From positions 53,502 to 117,501 of the forward strand of contig CAVVDT010000014.1 in NCBI GenBank assembly GCA_963747005.1: 64,000 nucleotides of DNA, read 5' to 3'. Position numbers and translations under genes: made by a program. Under the pieces are notes generated by a model. The model was not told the origin of the DNA. It did not search any database and was given only the letters and a program-made list of their open reading frames with translations. Below, one piece after another: positions 45,877 through 55,264 of the stretch (its first letter is position 1; each line of letters opens with the position of its first letter). The stretch is from CAVVDT01 sp963747005 (GTDB lineage: Bacteria > Pseudomonadota > Alphaproteobacteria > Rhizobiales > Aestuariivirgaceae).

Positions 45877-46911
45877 ATGAGCATTGTGATCCTGGGCATT
45901 GATCTGGGCAAGAACCTGAACAGCGTGGTGGGCATGGACGCGAAGGGGCAAGTTGTTCTGCGCCGCCGCGTCAGGCGAGCGACGCTTGCTGAGCTTGCGG
46001 GCAAGCTGGAGCCCTGTACGGTGGCGATGGAGGCATGTTGTGGCGCCCACCATGTCGGTCGGCTCTTTGCTGCACGTGGCCACGAGGTGCGGCTGATGTC
46101 GCCTGAGTATGTGCGGCCCTATGTCAGAGCCCAGAAGAACGACGACAACGACGCAGAGGGGATCGCGGAAGCTGCGGCGCGGCCGACCATGCGCTTCGTC
46201 GAACTGAAGAGCCAGGATCGGCTCGATCTTCAGACCCTGCATCGGGCCCGGTCGCGTCTCGTCGCCGCCCGCAAATCGCTGTTGAACCAGCTGCGGGCGA
46301 TTCTGTTCGAACGGGGATACACCTTCCGGCAAGGACGCAAGGTGCTCGAACGCGAAGTGGATGAGTTGCTGGTAGAGCCGGTCTCGGATTTATCGGTCCG
46401 CATCCTGGCCCTTATTGCCGACATGCGGGCTGAGTGGCGCTCGCTTGACCACAGGATCGAAGCCTTGAACGAGGAGTTGGCCGAACATGCCCGCAAAGAC
46501 GAGGGCGCAAACCGGCTAACCTCGATCCCCGGCATTGGAGTGCTCGGCGCCACCGCGCTGATCGCCGCCGTCGGCAATGGCGAGGCCTTCCGGCGGGCGC
46601 GGGACCTGCCGGCGTGGCTCGGCCTTGTGCCGAAGCAGATGACGACCGGCGGCAAGCCGAAGCTGCTCGGGATCACCAAGCGGGGGAACACATACTTACG
46701 CATGCTGTTGATCCACGGCGCGCGCGCCGCGATGCCGGGCCTCTCCAGGCAGCAGACGCCACTCGGCTCATGGCTGCGGGGCTTGCTTGCAAGAGCGCAC
46801 CGTAACGTTGCGATTGTGGCGCTGGCGGCGAAGCTCGCCCGGATCGCTTGGGCCACCTTGAAGCACGGCGCGCGCTTCGATCCGATGCGCGGAGCTGAAA
46901 TGGCAATGTGA
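45877..46911 (+). CDS. IS110-family DEDD transposase
   Basis: A 344-residue protein. The RuvC-like DEDD domain starts VILGIDLGKNLNSVV (first Asp) and has VAMEACCGAHHVG (Glu) and AQKNDDNDAEGIAEAA (two Asp). The C-terminal transposase_20 domain holds LTSIPGIGVLGATALIA and the Ser-bearing region near PGLSRQQTPLG. An AAAGGAG site precedes the ATG. It is complete, with no frameshift, and probably active. The family cuts and joins through a Ser-Tyr/DEDD active site guided by a structured RNA. Confidence 0.95.
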   Translation: MSIVILGIDLGKNLNSVVGMDAKGQVVLRRRVRRATLAELAGKLEPCTVAMEACCGAHHVGRLFAARGHEVRLMSPEYVRPYVRAQKNDDNDAEGIAEAAARPTMRFVELKSQDRLDLQTLHRARSRLVAARKSLLNQLRAILFERGYTFRQGRKVLEREVDELLVEPVSDLSVRILALIADMRAEWRSLDHRIEALNEELAEHARKDEGANRLTSIPGIGVLGATALIAAVGNGEAFRRARDLPAWLGLVPKQMTTGGKPKLLGITKRGNTYLRMLLIHGARAAMPGLSRQQTPLGSWLRGLLARAHRNVAIVALAAKLARIAWATLKHGARFDPMRGAEMAM

Positions 46912-47182
46912 GCAACGAAGATTGACCCCGGCACCAGAGTACGACCGGAGCGGCCGCGGTCTTGTGAGGTTGGCGAGAGGAAGCTGATGGCCAAAAGGGT
47001 CGAACGCCCGCGTCCCTGGAAGCCTGGTTCAAAAAACGGCGTATCGACGCCGAGTTTTTTATGAGGACCAGGACGCGCGGATCTCCATCATGGCGACGGC
47101 CAACATGCCGCTACGCCGGATACGTTTGCGCACGACCGAGCAAAGCCAGAAGCAACCGACTTGCCAAGGGGCGGGCCATACG
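46912..47182 (+). ncRNA. Candidate bridge (seeker) RNA in the IS110 right end
   Basis: In the right end, GCGGTCTT (46956-46963) equals the left target flank up to the TT core, GGCCAAAA (46989-46996) is the reverse complement of the right flank with one mismatch, and ATACGTTT (47120-47127) equals the right terminus with core (47178-47185). An 8-bp stem (47023-47030 with 47065-47072) encloses A6/T6 and CGGCGT/ACGCCG pairs (47031-47060). IS1111 elements are known to encode such RNAs downstream of the transposase. The exact RNA ends are not known, and no right donor guide was found. Confidence 0.55.
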
Positions 47183-47184
47183 TT

Positions 47185-47526
47185 TTTGACCGTGTAATCG
47201 TGCCGGTCCAGCAGACGCCAGATCGTGGACGGCGCAAAGACATGGCCTTGCAAAGCCAACCGGGCCGCGATCTCAACCAGGGTGATGTCCCGGTTCTCAT
47301 CGATCCAACTCAGAACCTTGGGCGCATGGGCCTCGGCCCGGTGGCTGTGACGGTCGCCACCGATGGCATCCGGCTCGACTCTTCCGCTGCGTTTGAAACG
47401 CTGGTGCCAGCGCACCGCCGAAGCAATCGAAACATCGAACCTGGCCGATGCCGCCCGCCGCGACAGACCACCCTCGATAGCCCGAACCACCCGAAGACGA
47501 AGATCAATGGAAACAGGTGCAGTCAT
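47185..47526 (-). pseudogene. IS630 transposase, N-terminal part
   Basis: MTAPVSIDLRLRVVRAIEGG, SRRAASARFDVSIASAVRWHQ and a second helix-turn-helix (TLVEIAARLALQGHVFAPST) run to LLDRHDYTVK, where the IS110 element begins. The part after 47185 continues at 45804. Confidence 0.88.
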
Positions 47527-47728
47527 TGGCACTGGCCTCCTCGCCCAGTGCCAACCTTGAATCGAAGTTCACCTGATTTGAAAACCCCGTACCGATTCAC
47601 TCAGATCAGAAAATGCTCTAGCCCGGATTATGCAGTGCGGGTTGGCGGATGTGGCGCAAATCACTGATTTAGCATAGGATTTGGTTATCGACGCCAATCC
47701 GCGCCATTTCCGTGAGGCCACACCCGCC

Positions 47729-47896
47729 ATGAACAATTCTATGCTGCCGCTGCCCGGCCTGTCACCTGTCTCCGGCAAGGCTGTTGTGGCGAAATTCGAC
47801 GGTGGGCTGCTGTCGTCGGACGCCGGCATTTTGGTTTTGCGCGAGGTCGAGCAACGCCTTCGCGTCGCCGATCGGCTCGCTGCCTGCATGGTGTGA
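47729..47896 (+). pseudogene. IS1380-like transposase, N-terminal fragment
   Basis: The first 55 codons read MNNSMLPLPGLSPVSGKAVV, then AKFDGGLLSSDAGILVLREVE, the conserved N-terminus of IS1380 transposases. The sequence then stops at another IS remnant. No catalytic region remains. Confidence 0.75.
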
Positions 47897-47972
47897 GCTA
47901 CTCCCCGGAAATCGGACAGTGACGTAAGCTACGGGTTCGGTGTCTGTTGGTCTTCGACGAGAGGAGATCTGC

Positions 47973-48023
47973 GATGACGAAGCGTAAGCAGCACAAGCCC
48001 GAGTTAAAGGCGCGGGTTGCCCT
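47973..48023 (+). pseudogene. IS3-like orfA, N-terminal fragment
   Basis: MTKRKQHKPELKARVAL is the start of an IS3-family OrfA, preceded by a GAGAGGAG site; homology ends after 17 codons. Confidence 0.6.
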
Positions 48024-48210
48024 GACTTCGGCAGAGTTCGCAATCTGGTCGGCCTCGGCGAGAATGCGGTTGTAGTCGGCGATGAGCTGGTCGAGGCCAT
48101 GCAAGCGCAGGTCGACTTGGGATAGGTTGGCGGACTTTACGATGTCGCCGTTCTCCATGTCCGTGCGGATGTTTTGGACGATGCCTGGATTGTCATCCTT
48201 GAAGACGACA
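48024..48210 (-). other. Short fragment of unknown origin
   Basis: Between two IS scraps, the minus strand encodes a helical-looking stretch (MENGDIVKSANLSQVDLRLH, IADYNRILAEADQIANSAEV) that belongs to neither neighbour. It may be the end of a cargo protein; no family is recognised. Confidence 0.3.
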
Positions 48211-48438
48211 CGGGAAGCGGTGGTTGGGAGAGTCTTTTCAAGGCTTTGGCTGACGATCCGGACAACGAGTACGCGATGATCGATGCCCCGATCGTGCGGG
48301 CCCATCAGCATAGCACTGGGGCGCGCAAAAAGGGGGCTGCGATCAAGCTATCGGCCGCTCGCGCGGCGGCCTCACGACAAAAATCCATGTGATCGTCGAC
48401 GCCCTCGGCAATCCGCTGGCGCTCAGCCTCACGCCGGA
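48211..48438 (+). pseudogene. IS5-family transposase fragment
   Basis: WESLFKALADDPDNEYAMID and IVRAHQHSTGARKKG are IS5-family, including the first catalytic Asp. After a shift near 48345 the next frame gives QAIGRSRGGLTTKIHVIVDA and LGNPLALSLTP, where the IS256 inverted repeat begins. Confidence 0.8.
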
Positions 48439-49873
48439 GGGGATGTCCCGGTTGATGTTGAAAATGTGAGGTAGGCGTTGCTCGCCTTGAGCCGGTAGGC
48501 TCGGGGTGTCGAATCCAACGAAGGAAAGCAACGCCATGAAGAAATCTACCACATCGGCCGCCGTTGTTGCGGCGACAATCGTCGAAGATGCCTGGCAAGA
48601 AGTGGGAGCGAGCTTTGAGCGCTTCTGCCTGACGGCAGGCATCACCACCTTGGCCAGCATGATGGAGGAGGACGCTGCCCGGTTGTGCGGTCCGCGCTAC
48701 GGCCGCGCCGACGGCAAGTCCGGGCACCGCTGGGGCAAGACCACGGGCAAGGCAGGCTTCCACGGTGGCAAGGTCGAGATCGAACGTCCGCGCGTTCGTT
48801 CTGTCGAAGACGGCGGCGAGATGGCCCTGCCGAGCTGGCAAGCGGCCTTGTCGGAGGACTTGCTGGGCAAGTGGGCGCTGAATCTGATGCTGATCAACGT
48901 CTCGACGCGCAAGTTCGGCCGCGCCGTCCGCCTGCCGGGAGGTGACATTCCGGCCACCAGGGGTTCGGGCGTATCCAGGTCGGCGGTATCACGCCGGTTC
49001 GTGGCGCTGTCGGCCGAGCGCATGAAGGAATGGATGGCGGCCGACCTGTCCGGGCTGGACCTGCTGGTCATCCAGATCGATGGCATCCACATCGAGGACA
49101 ACCTGATGCTGCTGGCCGCCGTCGGCATCGACGGCAACGGCACGAAGCATCCCCTTGGCGTGATTGAAGGGGCTACCGAGAACGCCGCCGTGGCGCAGGC
49201 GCTGCTCGACAATCTGATCGGGCGCGGCCTCGATCCGACGGTCTGCCGCTTGTTCATCATCGACGGGGCCAAGGCGCTGTCCAAGGCGATCCGCAACACC
49301 TTCGGCCGCCATACCCCGATCCAGCGCTGCCAGGTTCATAAGGCCCGCAACATCACCGAGCGCCTTGCCAAGCCCTTGCATGCCAGCGTGCGCAAGGCGC
49401 TGCGTCAGGCATGGGAACTGGACGATGCGGACAAGGCCGAAAAGCTGATCCGCAACCTCGCCCGCCGCCTCGAACGCGAGGCCCCTGGCGTCTGCGCCAG
49501 CATCCTGGAGGGCATCGACGAAATCCTCACCGTCACCCGCCTTGGCCTGCCGGTCGAACTGCGCCGGTCGCTGGCCTGCACCAACATCATCGAGAACATG
49601 AACGGCACCATCCGCCAGGTCTGCCGAAACGTCAAACGCTGGCGGGACGCCAGGATGGTGCTGCGCTGGACCGCCGCCGCCATGCTGGAGGCCACCAGGG
49701 GCTTCCGGCGGCTCAAGGCCCACAAGCAACTGCCGATCCTGCGGGCGGCCCTGGCTACCCATCAGGCCAAGCACGTCATCAACCCCAATCTTGAACAGCA
49801 AGCCGTCGCAGCGTAGTCTGCTCAACCAGCGATGCCTGCCAAGCAATTTTCAACAAAGGGCGGGACATTCCCC
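48439..49873 (+). mobile_element. IS256-family element
   Basis: The left end GGGGATGTCCCG (48439-48450) and the right end CGGGACATTCCCC (49861-49873) are inverted repeats with further matches inward (GTTGAAAAT, TTGAGC). They enclose one intact transposase gene. No clear 8-9-bp target duplication is seen, and the left flank (IS5) does not resume on the right, so one side has been rearranged after insertion. Confidence 0.85.
48536..49816 (+). CDS. IS256-family (Mutator-like) transposase
   Basis: A 426-residue DDE transposase: VIQIDGIHIEDNLML (first Asp), LFIIDGAKALSKAIRNTFG (second Asp), RCQVHKARNITERL (the C/H motif) and CTNIIENMNGTIRQV (Glu). It is complete and free of frameshifts. AAGGAAAG precedes the ATG at 48536. 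Confidence 0.95.
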   Translation: MKKSTTSAAVVAATIVEDAWQEVGASFERFCLTAGITTLASMMEEDAARLCGPRYGRADGKSGHRWGKTTGKAGFHGGKVEIERPRVRSVEDGGEMALPSWQAALSEDLLGKWALNLMLINVSTRKFGRAVRLPGGDIPATRGSGVSRSAVSRRFVALSAERMKEWMAADLSGLDLLVIQIDGIHIEDNLMLLAAVGIDGNGTKHPLGVIEGATENAAVAQALLDNLIGRGLDPTVCRLFIIDGAKALSKAIRNTFGRHTPIQRCQVHKARNITERLAKPLHASVRKALRQAWELDDADKAEKLIRNLARRLEREAPGVCASILEGIDEILTVTRLGLPVELRRSLACTNIIENMNGTIRQVCRNVKRWRDARMVLRWTAAAMLEATRGFRRLKAHKQLPILRAALATHQAKHVINPNLEQQAVAA

Positions 49874-49907
49874 ACAGTCTTGGGTTGCCTTGGAGGCTCA
49901 CTACGAC

Positions 49908-52418
49908 ATGGAAAATGAATCCCGAATATCACTGAGACCGTATGAGACGCTCAAGGCAGAAGACCGCTTCAAACCAGCCGAAGAGAATATTTTTATTCGC
50001 AGGTTTCAAGCTCTGTGCGGAGATCCTGGAATCGAAACGATCACGTTCGATTTCTTCGATACTGTGGTCTGGCGTCCATTTCGACGGCCTACGGACACGT
50101 TCTGGAACTTAGGCGTGAGGCTGATCGAGGAAGGCGTGTTTGGGGAAGACTTCACGCCTGCTAAGTTCACGCATGCGCGCCCACTCGCAGAACGCCACGC
50201 ACGTGACCGTAAGGAGCGTTCTGGAGGCTTCCACGAGGTGACGCTAACTGAGATTTATCTGGAATTCAAAGGCCTGACACCTCAACAGCAAGAGATTGCC
50301 TGTCGTCTCGAAGTGGAACATGAAGCCCTCTATACGCTAGCGGATCCTAATGTTTATCAGGCAATGGAGCATGCGAAGGCACTGGGGAAAACGGTCTATG
50401 TAATCTCGAACACTTATTTCTCGAACGCTGAGCTCGCAGTGATCGCCAAAGGCAAGTCACCGTTCCTGCTAACACCGGAAGACTTCTTCTGTTCAAGCGC
50501 GTATGGCATGGACAAAGAGGTGGGGCTCGTTTCGTTCGTGGTTAGCGAGCTCGGCCTTCACCCGTCTTCGGTGCTGCATGTAGGCGACAATCCATACGGT
50601 GATTTCGAGATGCCAAGGCGCGCCGGTATAAATGCCTTGCTCTACGAGAAATTTTCGGACGCTGCAGGTGAGGTCGTCGCGCGCGAGGACCGTTATGATA
50701 TGCTCGTCGGAGATGAGGGCGAGCCGCGTGTGGACTTACTGAGCCAATGGCGACGGATGCGGGTCGCTGTGTCACAAGAAGGACGCCTGCGCAAACCAAG
50801 CGAGGCGATCGGCATGGACATAGTGGGCCCTGCTCTCTCCGCATTTGCACACTGGGCGATCGAGGAGATTCATCGTCAGGGCGAGGGACCTATCCTCTGC
50901 CTCACGCGCGAAGGGCTGCTGTTGCACGAAACGCTGCAGACGATCGCACCCCAGATTGGTAGGGATGGGTTGATCTCACTACCGTTTCTGTCCTCGCGCT
51001 CGATCATCTTTTCGTGCTGCCTGTTCGATTTCACCGTCGATGAGCTCGAGGAATTTTTCTATGCCCGCCGAACGCCTTTTTCCGTGAAGACATTCTGTGA
51101 TCTGTTGGGCGACACTCTTGACATTTCGGACATGAACGAGTTCCCGAAAGAGCTGATCGAGTATCCACTAATCGAGGGAGCGGCTCTGAGCGATGCCGCG
51201 ATTGCGGCTCTTGCCGATTTTGCACCCGTCAAAAAAGCCGCGCTCGATTACTCCACCAGGCAGCGCGCAATCTTCAAACGATACGTCGATGCGGCCTTCG
51301 AGCGACACGGGATCCCGGGAGATGCCAAGGTATTTTACGCAATGGATGTCGGTTGGACCGGATGCTCGCAAAAACTCCTCAAACGGATCCTGAATGCAAT
51401 AGGTTATGACGTCGACGTACGCGGGCTCTACTTCGCCACAACCAATTCTTCACGCAATCAGCACATTCTGGGGCTGAAAGCCAAAGGTTGGCTCTATGAT
51501 GGAGGGCTGCCGGCCCAAGAGGCAGTGCTAGGCCTTCAATGCAAGGAAATCATTGAGCAGGTTTGCTCGTCTCATCTCGGCGCGGTCCGCACGTATGACG
51601 AGAATGGCGATCCAGTATTTGAGGCAGTGACCAAGGACCTGTCGCAACGGATTGAATTGCGCCGATTGCGAAACGCTGCCCGTGAGGTCATTGCGACCTA
51701 CGGTGAGGTGCTCCAACTCGCCAGAACTGCGGGGCTTGAGGCCGAACTAATCAATCCCCGGCGTTATCGTACCGCCTACGGAGCCCTCATGACCTTCCCC
51801 ACGAACGATGAGTACGCGATGATTAGCGGATGGGCACACGAGGAAAACAATCTCTCCGACCAAGTTGAAACGCTAACTTCCAATTATTGGCGTTTTTTTG
51901 CACGTTACGCGACGCCACGGCAGTACCTAGAAGGGCGATCTTACTGGAAGATTCCGGAATTCATTCATGCGCGTCCACAACTCGCCGACGCAATTCTCTC
52001 GCAGTCTCGGGGCCTCCCGCCGACCAAGCACGAGCGGAAATATCCCTTCGCCGTCGAGGTCAAGCGTAGAGGTGTCTTTGAGGAACGCCGTTCTGTTGAA
52101 GTTTTCTTTGCCCTCGACAATGTGGCCATCGTTTCGTTGTCGCATGTTGGCAATCTCGATAGCGCGTTCACGTTCACCAACCGCGGTAGCGAACATATTG
52201 TAATCGACGCTGTGCTCGTCTCATACTACCAGACCTTCATGCGGGAGCGGTTCGAACGCATTCTCCTACCTGATTTTGAGAACCACCCAAGCACTTCTGG
52301 AAATTCCTCAAGCCTTGCTCCAGGAGCGGCATTCATGGTGAGAAATGTCGGAGAGCCGTTTGGACCGTTTAGCCGGATGACACCGATGACGGTGATCTGC
52401 TGTGTTCGCCTCGCCTAA
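49908..52418 (+). CDS. Large HAD-superfamily protein of a polysaccharide locus (COG5610-like)
   Basis: An 836-residue cytoplasmic protein. The HAD core is N-terminal: ETITFDFFDTVVWRPF (motif I, Asp-48), VYVISNTYFSN (motif II) and VLHVGDNPYGDFEMPRRAGI (motifs III/IV, about 220-240). A middle region (GPALSAFAHWAIEEIHRQGE ... VFYAMDVGWTGCSQKLLKR) is typical of COG5610 proteins found with O-antigen or capsule genes. The C-terminal part is unassigned. GGAGG lies 12 bases before the ATG, right at the IS256 end. It is the largest intact island cargo gene; the substrate is unknown. Confidence 0.75.
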   Translation: MENESRISLRPYETLKAEDRFKPAEENIFIRRFQALCGDPGIETITFDFFDTVVWRPFRRPTDTFWNLGVRLIEEGVFGEDFTPAKFTHARPLAERHARDRKERSGGFHEVTLTEIYLEFKGLTPQQQEIACRLEVEHEALYTLADPNVYQAMEHAKALGKTVYVISNTYFSNAELAVIAKGKSPFLLTPEDFFCSSAYGMDKEVGLVSFVVSELGLHPSSVLHVGDNPYGDFEMPRRAGINALLYEKFSDAAGEVVAREDRYDMLVGDEGEPRVDLLSQWRRMRVAVSQEGRLRKPSEAIGMDIVGPALSAFAHWAIEEIHRQGEGPILCLTREGLLLHETLQTIAPQIGRDGLISLPFLSSRSIIFSCCLFDFTVDELEEFFYARRTPFSVKTFCDLLGDTLDISDMNEFPKELIEYPLIEGAALSDAAIAALADFAPVKKAALDYSTRQRAIFKRYVDAAFERHGIPGDAKVFYAMDVGWTGCSQKLLKRILNAIGYDVDVRGLYFATTNSSRNQHILGLKAKGWLYDGGLPAQEAVLGLQCKEIIEQVCSSHLGAVRTYDENGDPVFEAVTKDLSQRIELRRLRNAAREVIATYGEVLQLARTAGLEAELINPRRYRTAYGALMTFPTNDEYAMISGWAHEENNLSDQVETLTSNYWRFFARYATPRQYLEGRSYWKIPEFIHARPQLADAILSQSRGLPPTKHERKYPFAVEVKRRGVFEERRSVEVFFALDNVAIVSLSHVGNLDSAFTFTNRGSEHIVIDAVLVSYYQTFMRERFERILLPDFENHPSTSGNSSSLAPGAAFMVRNVGEPFGPFSRMTPMTVICCVRLA

Positions 52419-52548
52419 ACTCACAATAGGGCACCTCGAAAAATCGCAACTTTGAAAATCCCCCTTCAATGAATTCAAAGGCTTACAACGGAAAATTTGC
52501 CGAAAATTGGCATTTTTAGAGGTTCCCAATAAGACAAGGACAATCACG

Positions 52549-54215
52549 ATGAGCCGTATCACGATCGTGTCGCCAGCCCCCATTCACGGATCCGGCGGCA
52601 TAAGCACGATTCTGAACTACGCTAAGGCGCTCACTGGCTACGGTCATGACGTTGCCGTATCCTTCTTGAGCGACGGCAGGCCGATCGACGACAACATCTC
52701 GTCCGTCGTCGAAAAGTATTATGGGATTGCGGGTTTCGAGGGGGGGCAACTTTCCTCACGGCCTCGTCGATAGCGACCTTGTTGTGGCGACACGCTGGGA
52801 TACGCCGCGCGCGAAACTGTATTCATTATCGTGGGCCCGTCGTCCACCTCATTCAGGACATCGAGGGCTGGTTCAATCCGGTTGGCGACGTGTACTTACT
52901 TGCTAGAACAACTTCCTGTTCGACACTACATACATCACGCTCGGGCACTGGCTTGCAAAAATGCAGCAGATTCATTCGCCGTACCCTGTTTCACGGTGGA
53001 TTTTGGGCATGACGACACAGTTTACCGCTGCGAGTCGCCATACGAGAGCCGAAAGAAGCGTATCGCTTTCATCTTCCAGCCGGAAAAACCACGGCGCTGT
53101 GCCGGGATCGGTATCGAGGCCTTAGGGATCGTAAAGTCGGCCCGGCCCGATTATGAGATCGTGCTCTACGGTAGCAACGAACCCATCAACACTTGGTTTG
53201 CGACGACTAACATCGGGATGTTGCCCCCCGCGAACTCAACGAACTCTATAATTCGTGCCGAGCGGGATTGTGCATCAGCGCGTCGAACCCCTCACGCATT
53301 CCTTTTGAGATGCTCGCCTGCGGGTTGCCCGTGGTTGACATTTATCGGTCCAATAACCTTCACGACTACAGAAGCGGTCTGCTGACGCTTGCGCACCAAA
53401 CGCCCAAATTATCGCTAAGGCGATCATTCAGGTGATCGACAACAACTCGCTCGGCAGCCGGCTCTCCGTAGGGGGCGAGAAGTTCAGCAAGGGGCGCTCC
53501 CTAAATCGCGAGACCGCCCAGTTCGCCCAGTTCATCAATAAGGTTCTCGCTGGTGAGAAACCCGAGCCGCGGGTTGACCTCGAACCGACATTCCATGACA
53601 ACCCTGTCGTTGCGGAGGCCTATGAAGTCGACCGCGTGCTCGCGTTCTGTGCCCAGCAGTTCGATGCGTTCCAGATCGAGCGCACGCACCAGATGAAGTC
53701 GGTGCAAGCGGGCGCCGAACACTCGCCCTACCCGAATGTTGTGCCTTGGTCAAAACTCGCGGGTGTGAAACGCACGAGTGAAGTTCCGGAGACCATGGAG
53801 TGGGATACAGTGACGCTCGAGCCGGGCGATCATATTCAGTTACATCCGGCCGCCCGCCCGAGCCTACCACCGCAGTGATCCCGAACGCGGCACCCAAGGG
53901 CGTCCGCGGCCTTGCCGCAATCGTCCGTCTGGCCAACCGGAAGTCAGATCCGATGGAGTTTGCGATGGCTCTCTCGCCCTCGCTGGGGGATCCCGACACG
54001 ATCGAACTGCCTGCGATTCTCTGTGGAACTCCGAAACCGGAAGTGGCTGGTTGGAGGTGTCGCCCGGGAGGGATGTCATGCTGACGATTGAACTCGATGA
54101 CCCATCTTTGTCAAAGATGGATATCCATATCGCTACGCGAACGGCAAGGGACTCGACGATTCATTTCGCTTGGTGCCGCTGGATGGCGTTCCTCGTCCTC
54201 GGGTCAGATGAAGAG
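52549..54215 (+). pseudogene. Glycosyltransferase (WsaF-like GT4) broken by several frameshifts
   Basis: The gene starts MSRITIVSPAPIHGSGGIST, with the Gly-rich donor-side loop of GT4 enzymes, and goes on in changing frames through VVHLIQDIEGWFNPVGD, RIAFIFQPEKPRRCAGIGIE, YEIVLYGSNEPI and a C-terminal part (RETAQFAQFINKVLAGE, WDTVTLEPGDHIQLHPAAR, GLAAIVRLANRKSDP). At least four shifts lie between 52740 and 54060. Rhamnan- or O-antigen-type chain synthesis is the likely former role. Confidence 0.68.
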
Positions 54216-54223
54216 CCAGTGTC

Positions 54224-54889
54224 ATGATTAGGCTGGTTGTGAGAATTAGTGGCCGACGGGTTTTTGGCTGGGCTTACGACGACAAGGGTCAGTACGAACC
54301 CCATGTCGTGCAGATCCGCCAAGGGGACGTGATACTTGACCGCAGGCTTGCAAATTTGAGCCTTCGAGAGAATGTATGGCCGTGTGTACCAAGGGAATAT
54401 GCGCGGTTCGGCTACGATTTCCTCGTCGATCCGAAACGGCTTCTGCTGTCGGAGCATCCCCTCGTTGTTGCCGTGGAAGGAGACAATACCACGCGGGTCA
54501 TTACAATCGAGAGCCGCGAAGTTATAGGACGGATACTGGAATTTCATGTAGATGACGTGAGCCATGCTGGGTTCCATGGATGGTGCTGGAATCCGCTCTA
54601 TCCCAATGCTCCGCAAACACTCTTGTTCGAAGCTCCCAGTTCCTTGGAGCGCTCCGCGCGATTCCGGATGACGATCAAGGCCCACCTGTTCCGCGAGGAC
54701 CTCGTGCGCTTCGGTCTGGTCAACGGTCACTGTGGCTTCCGTACTCGGTGGCCCACCTCGCTGTCGCCGGCTTCGCGCCGGCAAGCAGTCTTGCATCTGG
54801 GCGATCGAAGCGTTGATCTCGGCGCAAAGTATTCGCGGCTAGATACCATGGGGCATCTTGCATTGCCGGGAGGCATAACCAGCTTCTAA
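54224..54889 (+). CDS. Protein with two tandem GW-type beta-sandwich repeats
   Basis: A 221-residue protein composed of two similar halves. Each opens with a Gly-Trp motif (VFGWAYDDKGQYEP; FHGWCWNPLYPNAP), has a middle strand pair and ends in a Gly/Phe motif (YARFGYDFLVDP; NGHCGFRTRWPTSL). Such repeats are common at the ends of alphaproteobacterial glycosyltransferases and sulfotransferases, where they are thought to bind glycan. Here they stand alone, possibly cut from a larger protein. The ATG overlaps the end of the previous broken gene. Confidence 0.55.
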   Translation: MIRLVVRISGRRVFGWAYDDKGQYEPHVVQIRQGDVILDRRLANLSLRENVWPCVPREYARFGYDFLVDPKRLLLSEHPLVVAVEGDNTTRVITIESREVIGRILEFHVDDVSHAGFHGWCWNPLYPNAPQTLLFEAPSSLERSARFRMTIKAHLFREDLVRFGLVNGHCGFRTRWPTSLSPASRRQAVLHLGDRSVDLGAKYSRLDTMGHLALPGGITSF

Positions 54890-55204
54890 CCGGGATTATA
54901 CAATGCCCTGACGATTGCGGCGTGCAAACTGCAACATTCGGGTAATCTATTTCTGCTTTCGCGAACTTGGGGAGTTTTTTTGAGGTGAGCGTCCGGTCAG
55001 TGCGCTCTGACGCGGCGCCGGGGGCGAACGCCGACAAAGCCGCCCTTCGTCAACGGGCTGTTATACCGCGTCCCTGAAAGGCTGACTCTCGTTGGGGATT
55101 TGCAAATCGCGTGAACTCTGAATCAGTGTGGCGAACAAAGGAGGTTCGCCATGCCTATTCCGTAAGCGCCCGGTGTGGGCGACCTTGAAGGCGTTGTGAT
55201 CGCC
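54890..55204. other. No gene recognised
   Basis: A stretch of 315 bp before an IS66 end. No convincing reading frame or known repeat is seen; a T-run at 54974-54980 is the only distinctive feature. Confidence 0.5.
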
Positions 55205-55264
55205 ATGGGAGTGTTTCTGTGATTGCGGGCGATCGTGTCCGCTTAAATTACGCGGACACTTATT

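Larger units (their letters stand above)
45805..47184 (+). mobile_element. IS110-family (IS1111-type) element, intact
   Basis: The insertion splits an IS630 gene. A perfect 12-bp subterminal inverted repeat, ATGGCCCGCCCC (45812-45823) and GGGGCGGGCCAT (47168-47179), is typical of the IS1111 subgroup. A TT pair at 45803-45804 and 47183-47184 is the likely shared core: joining at it gives exactly the five T residues expected in the unbroken IS630 gene. The left non-coding end is 72 bp and the right 272 bp. Confidence 0.85.
45182..47620 (-). mobile_element. IS630-family element split by an IS110-family element
   Basis: The ends lie at TA dinucleotides (45182-45183 and 47619-47620), as expected for IS630. 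The terminal sequences GAGCGGAATCC... and, reversed, GAGCATTTTCT... share an imperfect inverted repeat of about 26 bp including ATCGG. Removing 45805-47184 restores one continuous transposase gene across the HDYTVK/KTAHAAEQ boundary. Confidence 0.75.
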
